Shown: one piece after another, positions 23,101-35,100 of the stretch
Numbering within the stretch: position 1 is the first letter of the stretch
Layout of the letters: the number at the start of each line of letters is the position of its first letter
Origin: Hormiphora californensis
Lineage: Eukaryota; Ctenophora; Tentaculata; Cydippida; Pleurobrachiidae
Direction of reading: 5' to 3'
DNA length: 64,000 nucleotides
NCBI GenBank assembly: GCA_020137815.1
Contig: CM035356.1
Coordinates: 7,773,211 to 7,837,210 of the forward strand
Notes under the pieces: generated by a model
The model's database searches: none
What the model saw: the letters and a program-made list of their open reading frames with translations, nothing else
What the model was told of the DNA's origin: nothing
Position numbers and translations under genes: made by a program

Positions 23101-26100
23101 AGTTGGAATAGACCCTTCATCAAAAACTTTGTTAAAAATTAATACTAGTGGATATGCCAATGATTTGTGACATTTTTTCAAAACTATACCGTCTATATTA
23201 TCTGGGCCAGTGGCCTTGGATGCATCTAATTTTCTTAATATATCTACAACTTCATCAAAGTGAAAAGTTTCGTTGTTAAAATCATTATCGTGGTTTCTAT
23301 CAAAATCAATTGGTGTGCTATACGTACTGGCTTGTGTGAACTGTTTACAAAAAAAATCATTAAACATTTTACATTTTTGTTGACTACTTTTTTCAGAGTT
23401 ATCCTCGTAATGAACTATATCAGGGACTCTAGTGCTGCTAGTTTTTGATTTCACATGTTTGAAAAACTTTTTGGAAATTGCAGCTGTAGAGGCAGACTCA
23501 TCAATGGAGGAGAGTTCTAGAAAGTGTGTTTCTTTCTCCCTTGACGCTTTCCTGTACTCTGCCTCCATACAAGTAAATACATTTTTTAGGGAAACATCAT
23601 TTGGAAACTTCAGAGAGGCTTTTCTAGAATTATCCATTGACCTTTTTAACTGTCTCAACTCATCATCGTACCAGGGTGGTTGAGATCCTATTTTTACATT
23701 AACTAATGGTACATGGTGTCTTAGGGTAATATCTAATTTTGATTTAAATTTCTGAAGAGATTGCTCGGCCCTGAGGTGTTTGAATTCCTTAGTCCAGTCA
23801 TACCGAATCAGTCCCTCATTAATCGCATCCCAATCAGCTTTCTTGTAAGAAAACTTTTTAGCCGTCTTAAACTTGGGTCTTATCTTTTTGATTTGCACCT
23901 CACATTTAATAGTGAAGTGGTCAGATTTGACTAAACAATTTTCTTCTACCGATACATTGGAAAAACACGAACTATTATTTGTGAGAATTAGATCTAATAC
24001 ATTTCCATCCCTGTGTGTTGGTGCGTTTATTAACGAACTCATACCCAGAGATGTAAAAAGGTGAGCAAAGCCTTCGTGTATACTATTGCTCGATACTGGG
24101 TCATCCCAATCTTTAACCGAACTTAGATTGAGATCCCCGATGATTGCTAGGTTTTTATATTTTCTAGATAGGCGTGTGTAGTACCGCTCAGTTTCTTCAA
24201 GACAATCTGACCCCGAGTAGTCATACCTGTAGAATGTTGAGATACATATCGGGGTCAGGTTTTTTGACTTGAGCAGTATGGTGACAATAGGCAGATTTAC
24301 CTTGTCCTTTACCTGATCAAATTCAATACCCATGTTATTCTTACATAGAATCATAACTCCTCCCCCACCCTTTTTATCATACATTTCCATGTCCCTTTTA
24401 GTTCTATCTTTTCTGTATATTGTATAGAACTGATCGGACACTAATTCCCCATCATTGACATGCTTGTTCAACCACGTTTCATTTAATACTACAATTTCTG
24501 GCTCATAAGTAAACAAGTATGCTCGGAGATCAGAGAGTTTAGATACTTGAAACTGGGGCTGATCACCACTAATTGATTGCATATTTATGAGACCATTAAC
24601 GTTGCAGTACACCACACTAATTTTTGTTTTTGGTTCAGTAGGCCCAGGATTTACAATACTGGGCTGGTGGATAACAATAAGTGCTTTTGCTAGACTCGAA
24701 AGAAAGATTAATAGTACGACTAGTCGACACCTAACAATGATTTTGGAACAGGTGTTCCCTATTTTCCCCATACTTTTGAATATCACCAGGGTTAACACAC
24801 AATTAGCATACCAAATGTAATGCTGGTTGATACTCTTACCGACTTCTTCTCGGCCTGCTTCCATACATAGTTCTCTACAGGACAGAGAGGAAGTACATCT
24901 GGACATAGAGCCTAAAAGAATAAGTATTAGTATACTGTAACTTAGGTAGAGAATCAAATGAAATGGTGATATTGATGATGTTTGTCTGTACTGTCGGTCA
25001 AGGGTTTTGTTAGTAAACATTTTTCTTTTTCCACCCCTCCCCCCTGCAAACCTCCCAATAGTTTGTCTGTACTGTTCAGCACTTATCATTGTGGGGGTTT
25101 TGGATTTTGGGAATTTGGCACTAAGGGTTCACGGAGGGTCTGTTGGTTGGGGTAATAAAACAACTTCTCCCCCCAAACATATATATTATCAATGCAGCAA
25201 AATCAGCAATCAGCGTAAAACTTCGTTATAAATCAGGTCAGTTAAGACCGAGTAACCATATTTATTCAAATGCACACCATCCCTACAATAAAGTGATGAG
25301 TTGAAAAACAAATCACGTGTTAGGAAATCAGCCATCCAACTCACAAAACTGCAATTCATGAGTTGGGACACACAATTTACAATTTTGTTGTACATGGTAA
25401 CATTAGAGACCGTATATGAGAAGTCTCCTCTCAGGGGAAGGACATGTGTAATCACTATCTGTGTTTGTATCTGATTTTTCGGAATGACCAGTTGGGCTAT
25501 TAAACAGTAATCACGACATATTAATTATAGATTTTCCTACCAGATTTACCTTTTAGAATCCTCTTCCTCTCAGGTGACAAGAAAGAGCTACGTCCTGGAG
25601 CTTTCTCTGTCCCGTGCCTCTTGGGCTTCCTCAGCGCGTGAAGATGTAGCAGTTCTATAGGAGGAGAAACATATATCAGGGGTATGTGTGTTGAAAACTT
25701 TGAACCAACTAAAATTCAATTCATTTTACAAAATTAGTACTCCTCTTTACTTCTAATATTGATGTCCCGTTTTGATTCCTTACTTCTAATATTGATGTCC
25801 CGTTTTGATTCCCTGCTTTTTCTCCGAAATATCTCAGTGTCCTCGCTAAACATCATTTCGTGACCCTCGTCCGGATCATACCTGCATAGAGGAGGACCTA
25901 TGATTAGGACCTATAATTAGGACCTATAATTAGTAGTTAAAGGATTTAAAGTGCCTGCATAGAGGAGGACCTATAATTAGGACCTATAATTAGGACCTAT
26001 AATTAGGACCTATAGTTAAAGGATTTAAAGTGCCTGCATAGAGGAGGACCTATAATTAGGACCTATAGTTAAAGGATTTAAAGTGCCTGCATAGAGGAGG

Positions 26101-29100
26101 ACCTATAATTAGGACCTATAGTTAAAGGATTTGAAATGCCTGCATATAAGAGGATCTAGTTATAGGGCTTAGATACCTATACGTTGAGATACGTTGAGGA
26201 TATTTAGAAATCCTACACTGAGTGTGTGTATTCAAATTACAATACGATGTGTATTTGTACATTAAAGTCTGACTGTGGTCTTGAAACTTCCTGCAGCTGA
26301 ACGGAGCTTTTTTGAATGTTCAGTGCACTGTGCAGGTAAGTATAAGGGGGTTTCGAGACCAGACCACAGCTTCAGACACCATGGTAAATACTCATTGTAC
26401 ATTAGGGGTTGCTAAGTCGGAATGAATCGCCATGAATCATATTTCCTGTTATTCATTGGGTAATTATCTACTGATATCCGGAGTTTCAGCCCAAACAGTT
26501 GAGCCACTAAGGATCGCAAGCCACTTTTGTGACCCTTGTTTTTGCTGTTTATTGCAGTGCGCATGGGTTGTATTCGTGCACATACGGTTGTATAGTATTA
26601 AAATTGAGTATTCAAAAATTTCAACTTAGCATTAAATGAAGTATGAACGTTTGTAGACTGGCGCGTTATGAAGTTGGCTGTTCCCAGCGCGAGCTGGGGA
26701 CAGCCAACTGGAGTTTAATCGCCCGGCAGGGCGATTAAACTGGTTTAAATCCCGACTCCGATCCCGAGGCGCCAGCCGAGGGTGAGGGGGAGGTGATTTA
26801 AACCTATAACGCGATAGGCTAACAAACGTTCATATTTTATGAAACCCGATAGTAATTACACACAAATAAGAGACACAACACAAGGTGAAACACACTAGAA
26901 CTGCTGGTAAATAGTTTGGGCACGTCGCGCCCCCCATGTTCGCGCGCCCGTAGGGCGATCCCCTCACATAGGGGGCACAGTCACGACTAGGGCACTCGTA
27001 GAATGCTTCGTTCTGCTAAACGGCGCTAGTTAGCGTTTTAATTTTTGGTTTTTCTGATCGGTCATGTTCTAAATGAATGCAACGAACATGTCTCGATTTG
27101 AAACTCTCAAAAACCGTGGCGTAATCGCCGATTTGCTCAAATCGGTTTTTTGGCAATTACGGGAGAACGGAATATCCATAAAATCCCAAATTCTGGGATA
27201 TGTTAGAAGAGACAATTTGACACCTTCGTGTCGAAGGATTTGTCTCTTATTCTTCTGGTCTTCAACTGACGGCCATTTGAATTAATTTGACCTCTCTTCC
27301 CCCGACCCTTAGTCCCACTAAACGACAGCTTTATAAGTAACCATCTTTTTTCCCAGGTAGAGAATCCCTTGAACTGGTGCAACGTATAGGTGGATAAGCC
27401 AGAAACGATTTCTGGACAGAGGAATCGACTCTCAAAGTTGGATGATTTCAAACAGTGATTGGACTTTTTGGGACACTTTGACTTTAAAAAGATTGATACA
27501 TTTATCATTTTCCGACATAATTTTACCTAATTTGACCAACGAAAGTGTTTAATTAATCGTTAATTGCTTAATTAAGAAAATCGGACGCGCAAATATACAA
27601 ACGCGCTTGTTTTGGACAGAAATTGCGCGCGCTGAAGAATCTTCAAAGTGAATCGTGACGGCGCGAACTGAAAAAGTTGCGCGGTTTTTTTTCGAAACTC
27701 GAAAAGTCAAGAATATTTTGCGCACGGATCAGGACCCATCCTCTTCTAAGGGCCTGCAGCAAAGACAAAACTTTTCCGGAACTATTGAAAATCTAAGCGA
27801 TGAATTATTCTGAGGCTCGAGCGACCTATACACAGCGTATGTATGGCGACATTTAAAGGATTCTGACCTGAAACGTCTACAGAAAGTTCAGAACGTCTAC
27901 AGAAAGTTCAGAACAGTGCGACACGATACATATATGGGAAAAGAGGAAAACGCGGTGTAACAAAACTTCGCATGAAATCACACTTCTTGCCTGTGAAACA
28001 GCGAATAGAGTACAAAATTTGCTCGATGGTATACAAGATTCTTCATGATCAATCCATACATGTCTGAGATGTTAGTGAAGCGGCCCCAGAAAGTGAAATC
28101 ACTCCGAGTGGATAATGACGTCACCGCTCTGAAAGAGGCGCGGAGGAGTGAGTACCACTACGAGAACACTAGAGGCGCTTTCAGTATTGCTGCACCTAAA
28201 TTATGGAATCAGCTACCACGATCAATCGGGGACTCAGAATCCCTTACTACTTTTAAAACATCCCTGAAGACGCACTTGTTCTTTAGAGCATACAACCAAT
28301 GACCGGCAAAATAACCCTCACTTCCCTACATCCACATGGATTCCTGAGTAACTACCGTCTCTAACTCCTATTCCTGATTCCTGGGCTCCCTTTTTCTCGT
28401 GTATTCCTTCACATCGATCCCTGGGTCCTTTACTCCTACTTCCACTCCACATCGATCCCTGGGTCCTTTACTCCAACCTCCTCCACATTGATCCCTGGGT
28501 CCTTTACTCCAACCTCCTCCACATCGATTCCTGGGTCCTTTCTCTACCTTGCTCCACATCGATCCCTGGGTCCTTTCCAACCTCCTTCACATCGATCCCT
28601 GGGTCCTTTACTCCTACCTCCTCCACATCGATCCCTGGGTCCTTTTCCTTGCGCTGCTCCATATCGAGCACATCCTCATTCCTCATTCTAAAAACTATTT
28701 ACAACATCCCTTCTACACGCTACTCATCACCTGTTATCACGACAGTTGATTGATTCTGTTTTTTGTACATACATATACACACTGTGATATTGAAGAGTGT
28801 TTGAATTAGACGAGACCCAGCTAGAGGTAGCTACGGGCGGAAACGTCCGCATGTTGGACATATATTTTTTTAAATTTGTGAACCAATATGTTTAGTGTAT
28901 TAGCGGGGTGTCAATAATTACATTTATTTAATTTATTGACATTATAAATATAATTTTAATCTTGTAATCTTGTAATCTTGTAATCCATTTCAACTGAGAT
29001 AAAAATTTGGAGCTCAGGAAGATCATGTTTAGTTCTTATTCCTTAGTGAGCTGAGGTGACATAAACGAACTTCAGTTGGACCTGCTCAAGGTATCAGAGT

Positions 29101-32100
29101 GTTGTCAGGCACTGACTGTACAGTGTACAGTGTACAGGTTGTGTGGTGTACACTGTACACCGCACAACCTCACGTAGCCGCACCGGGCCTAAGGCTCGCC
29201 GCGAAGAGGACAGTTCACTTTATTGTATAAAACTTTTTATTTTTAAACATTGTAAACCTCTCTAGTGTGTTTCATGGCGAAACGAGGAAATCTGACGAGT
29301 GACGAAATGGATAAATCTGAATGAACGGTACAAAAACCCAGGATTTGATGCCCTCCAAACATCAATTTTATCACTTTTCTAATTGGATACTGCGTTCTGG
29401 ATACTGTGTTTAGTATCCCATGCTTGGCACTCTCTCAGATACTCAGCAGGTAAGATATGCTATCACCACGAGAAGTGGGGGACACAAAGTCATAACCCAA
29501 TTTGATCCAAGCGACAGTGCGCTCAGATGGGGTCGGCGGCGCAAGGCAGCACCCTTGACCCGTGATAACAATCTCCCCTATTTCAGAGAACCACAGCAGT
29601 GAGTAGCTGCAAGATACTTCCCAGTTTTATTCAACGTATCTTCCACAATGTCCACAGACCAGAACTTACAAGAAAGGAGAAGAAATTGAACAGCTACCAT
29701 TACCCCCTGATCTCATCACCATCCCCTCACTCTGGTAGGTGATAGTTTTGTTTCTTAGTTAAAGTCCACCTGGAATTTGTACATAAACTAAAGATACATA
29801 TATTAAACACTGCCATTACAACTATTTTAGAACCCCTTCTACTCATCCCCTTGCCCTATCTCCAGGTAAACAAACATGAGTTTAGAAATCTGGTGTTGAG
29901 GTGACATGACAGCTGTGAGATGACAAGAGGGAATGGTGGGTGTGCCAGTCTCAATTCTCATCTCTGTAAAACGGTAGGCACCACTGAAGTTATACCAAAT
30001 TTAATGCACAGTATTTTTACACAGTACAGTTATACACAGTATAACAGTACACACATACGTCATACATGTATTACCAACACTGCGGGTTCGTCACCAAGGG
30101 AATCTCAAAACACAGTGGTTCACCAAGTTTACAACTGTTTCGGGAGATAGTTTTGGTGTGTATTTTGGGTGGGGTGATGTTCAAGAGGTCAGCCGAAATT
30201 TACACTGTAGTAGAGTCGATTAGCACACATGACTCTCGCAATTTTTACTGCCTCATCGTTATTGCCTGGCTCTATCCTCTTTCCGTGCGCCCCGCCCTCT
30301 TTTACAAATGTAAAGGAGAGTTATAACATCGTTATGGGTCTTACGCAGCATGTTGAGAATTTATATATATATATTTGCCAACCTACTCTTGACGTTATAT
30401 CTGTAACCCACACACTCAATTCCAGGTGTTCAACGGTTGTCCTTTTCAACAAGAATAACTGCATTATGTTTCATAATGCTATGTTTCCCCGCCAACCTTT
30501 ATTTTCATAACCATCTAATGGGAAGGCGGGACAGGCATTTCCGATCATCTATGAATCAGTCAAACCGTATAGAACAAATCATTGTGTTTTAGTAGCACTA
30601 AATTGTGCGCCACATTGCGCGGCTCACATTTCCTGAAAACGTGCCATTGAAGTATTTGATGAAGGAGCAACATCGTTGTCCCTCGCAACTGAGCGGGTTA
30701 CGTTACACAAAAGCGTGACACTTCACTAGTATGTAAAATAAAATTGTCGAATTCTAAACCCCTATGCCTTTTTACAAAAGGCATCCGGGTGAATGCCTTC
30801 GGCATTCACCCGGGCGGGGAAAAAATAGTCCATCAGAGGATAACTACTATCTCAGACCCTGCTAGTTATTGATGGGAAAAGTGGTTATGTTGCATGTCAC
30901 GCTCCTCTGCTCGCCGTCAAGTGGTTATGGCATCGACATTATAAGGTGAGAGCAACCAGTAGTTTATACTTTGTAGTTCTCTATACTAGTAGTTGACAAT
31001 TCAAAATATTTTAATTCTATATGTTTTCTCTCGCCCTACCTGCTACCATTCTATGAATTCTCTCTCTTTCACCCTCGGTAGCTGTCAGTCTCTCCCTCAC
31101 TATCTCTCTAGCTCTATCTACCTCTCTCTCCGCCTCTCTCAATCTCCCCTCTCTTTCTTGCCCGCGTAGCGAACATGAGGGGCGCGACGTGCCCAACTCT
31201 CTTTCGTTGTAGTACTGGATTTAAGATATCTCACATGTGATCCCATCCTTCTAGTTGTGGGTGGTTGTCTTGCGGGTGGTTGTGTTGCGGGACCGGATCA
31301 CTAGAATTGGATGTTAGGTTTATCAATTGTTTAGCAGACATAGCCCCTGGCAACCGTGTATCTTCCCTGGGTGGTATTAATTCCACAACCTTCTTTTTCC
31401 ATTTTTGGTGACCCCCTGAAATTTATAAAACTTTCCTAGTAACCCCGTAGGGCTATTCCCAAGATAGCAGAAATGAAATCTAACCTATTCTCTCTACAGA
31501 TAACTTTACGATAAGAGAGTCGAAGGATATTTTAAACTGCACTGGGGAATCAATAATGAGTTGTCGAACCGAATGGTGAGTTTACAGCCGAGTATTTTAC
31601 TAGGCAGCAAAATCGTCGATTTTTGGGACAAAGTTGGCAGCATATAATTTGACTTTTGAAAATCGTATTTATCTAAAATTTTGAAAATCCGGGCACCGGG
31701 TACAGCCCTCTAACACTGTCCCCCCCCCCTTTACCAACCCTCTAACACTGTTCCTCCTCTAACACTGTCCCTTTTTACCAACCCTCTAACACTGTTCCCC
31801 CTTTACCAACCCTCTAACACCCCTTCCCTCTCAGGAAGGAGATCTTGAAGAGGAACAGTCAGGCCCAGCTGCAGTCAAGAGATCCCCACTGGAAGCTATG
31901 ACCCAGACTGATAAGGAGCTAGATCGGCAGATCGCATCTCGACCTGAAGCTGATGATGTGGAGGATTACTGTGATAAGGTTTGTGTCCAGCTCTAACCCC
32001 ATTTAGGTTGCTTTTTCAATCCCCTAACTGCTAATTTACACTCCCGTGTATGGTAAGCTGGGGCAAAAGTGGCCCATTTTTAATTTATACAGCAGGAGAA

Positions 32101-35100
32101 AAAAAATGTATAGGCTACCCAATGAAACGTTTTCCTTTCAGCCGGGCTAAATTTTAAAACCTGCAAGTTTTATTTAATGGGTTAGTTAATCAATTCAAAT
32201 AATTTGGTGATGCTATATTTTATCCCACCCCAACACCCCTAACTCACCCCCTAATCAACCCCTAACACCCCATCTCCTCCTCTCCAGGACCACTCAGAGC
32301 CGGAATCCGAGTTGAATGTAACAAACTGCACCACATGTTATTATGACGGCAACTGTGGGTGCTGTTGTGATGTCTGCTGTGATGTCAGGACATTGAAGAA
32401 AAAAATTCCTTACTCCCCTAACACTGCATACATCATCTACTGACTGCAGTATTGATCCAGCTCCATTTTAGCTGGTTACATGGAATGGGAATAGAATTAT
32501 AAATGCAGTGAATGGACTCATAAACAATACCGAACATTAGAAGGATCCCGTGGTAAAAATAGGACACTGGACACTCTTTGTTGGACACACATTTTTTGGA
32601 TCGAATAATTTTTGAGAATAGTATGAGCAGCAAAACTGACCGTCCCATGAGGTGTTTTAGGATGTTCTCAATTCTTACTCTGTGATATTAAAAACACAAA
32701 TCTTAGGTATCCATTTCTATATATTACAGCGGATGGAAATTGGAAAATTAGTTTTGAATATATAGAAATCATAAATATATTCCCCCCCCAAAAAGTGTGC
32801 TTTTTGCTAATATACAGTCGGTTCCCGATTTACCGCGATGCTCGGGGGAAAGATATTGCCTGATAATTCGGGGTGCCCGGGTCAAATAATGTTAATTTCT
32901 TATCCCGGCTCGGGTATATCAACGACTGGTAAATTGGGGTCCGACTGTAACTTAATAAATAGTTCTTTGTCCATCACAATCTTTTAACACTTATTTCCAG
33001 GTACTGATCATTGAGTTTCGAACAATGCCGTGTAAACTGTCCTCTATCAATAATTATGAAGCTCCCATCATCCGGTGTAGGCTTTTTCCTGACAGAGGTA
33101 TGGTATAATGCTAATTAATAATCAGGTCATTATCAGGTCATCACAACACTTTAGGGTGTGGCAAACATATGTTTGCCACAACCTAAAGTGTTTCAATTTG
33201 TATTCTGCTCCCTCTACACCCGGTCGAGCACTTTCGTGGCCGTCACCGCCCCGTACTGTATATTTTACAGTATAAATCCTAAATCGCATTCTCTCTTCAC
33301 TCTAATTTAAAATTATATCTCTCTCCCCTAGTTTGATTCGGTCCTGACCAAGATGTTAACGTTGGTACATATTTGTCCTTTTCCTTCTCATTACACATAC
33401 CAAGTTTCGAATAATGCCATGTGAACTGTCCTTTCATCCCGTTCCCGAAAATGAGGTATGGTAACAAGATTTAAATATTTATTTTATGAGTTTTGAATAA
33501 TGTTTAAGGGGTCATCAATTCAGCCCTAAATTACAAATTGGCTTAATTCAGTTTTCAGATGGTGTTAAAATGAACACACCATGTCACACCATGTCACACC
33601 ATGTCACACTAATACCCTAAGATTTAATCGGGGCGCGCGCGGTTGGTTTTAAAATAAAAGTTGAAACGTGTCAGCAGTTGGTAGCGTGGTCTGGTGTGCG
33701 CGTCTTAGCAACCCCTGAACTTATCGAGCGTGCAGGCCTACGCCCCTACGGGGCTTGCCTGCTTCGCAGGCAAGTAAATAGTCAACAGATACCCTGAAAA
33801 TGTGTGTAGACTTAGTGTCTACTGTTCCTAACATGTTTGAGAAAGAGAGAGAAAGATTAGGGGCAATACACACTGTCAGAGGTAATGAACAGTAAAAGAG
33901 ACAATGAGAGAGAGAAATGAATGGAATGTGATTCTTTTCACTCCTTATGAGAGAGATAACATTGAAACGTGTTGCAGACATGTTTCCCCTTTCTTTTGTT
34001 GACAGAACTGTGTGTTTACACACATTTTCAATACTTAGAATTTTACACGCATGTTATTCAAATGAAGAGAAATGCGTGAAAAAGAGAGCGGGACTGTTAA
34101 ACAGCGAGCAGGGTGTTAAATCTCCCAGCTAGCAGTTATCATGAGCGCGCAAAATCTTCAAACGACTGATAAATCAACTATCGGGTTTCATATGTACATG
34201 GCACGTGTAATAAAGTACTGACCTGCACAAATAGTTCTTCTTCGAGATCCCAGAGGGTACGGAAGGGAGGCTTTTGTTTCTGCTAGAGGTTGGTTCTTCT
34301 TCTGCAAGAGAAGATCAAATTCTGGTAACTATGGTAACTATGGTAACTATTATAATGGTAACTATGGTAACTATGGTAACTATGATTCGCACCATTAGAT
34401 GGAGTAACATTCTGGTAACTATGGTGTTGCTCCTTGAATCTCTCCCACCACTCCAACAGGGTCAGATGACTGTCAGCTTCATGTTCAGTAAGGATTTCCT
34501 CCTCATCAGCGATAGCCAAGATGGAGGGTACTGATTGGCTGAGAGTTGAGGCGCTCCTACCACGCAGTACCACCTGACCTGCACGTGCAGCTGATGATGT
34601 CACACCACGTGATGATGTCATGGCCCGACTACGGCTGGTGGAGGAGGTGGCTTGGTCAGTATCATGATCACTGATCGGGGCTTCCAAGGGGGTGCTTCTT
34701 CTTGGTTCTTGGACACGGTGTCCCTTAAGGAGGTGAAACCTCGACTAGATTAAGTTTTTTGGAGACCGGACCTAGGTTACGTATTTTTGACCGAGGAATC
34801 CGAAAAACATAAAATTAAAATCGAAAACGTAGCGGTTTTTGAGTAAAACGGCAAAAACTGTCATTTTTCAGCGATGTTCGACTTTTTACGCTTTCTAGAG
34901 ATTTAAAAAATATTTCCTTACAAGATATGATCTTGTGCTTCTAGACTAATAAAATGCGATCGATTTGCTACAAATTGGTCCCGGGTTTGTGTAATTTGGT
35001 CAAAAGCTCTCTTTACTGTGGCCCATCAAAGATGGCCACTCTGCAAATACGTATTTGGCTCCTGTGGCTGCAGATGTAAACCAAAAGAAGATTTGTTATA

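Larger units (their letters stand above)
20426..25525 (-). mobile_element. 5.1-kb composite LINE insertion with 13-bp target duplication
   Basis: The insertion is bounded by TATAGATTTTCCT on both sides (20413-20425 and 25526-25538), a 13-bp target duplication typical of non-LTR retrotransposition. It lies in the intron between exons E and F, 11 bases downstream of the donor of exon E. It comprises a LINE on the minus strand (about 21180-25525) ending in a short CAAAT-type microsatellite, and about 750 bp of extra material (20426-21179) holding a palindromic pair of ORF1 fragments of the same family. Confidence 0.8.
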
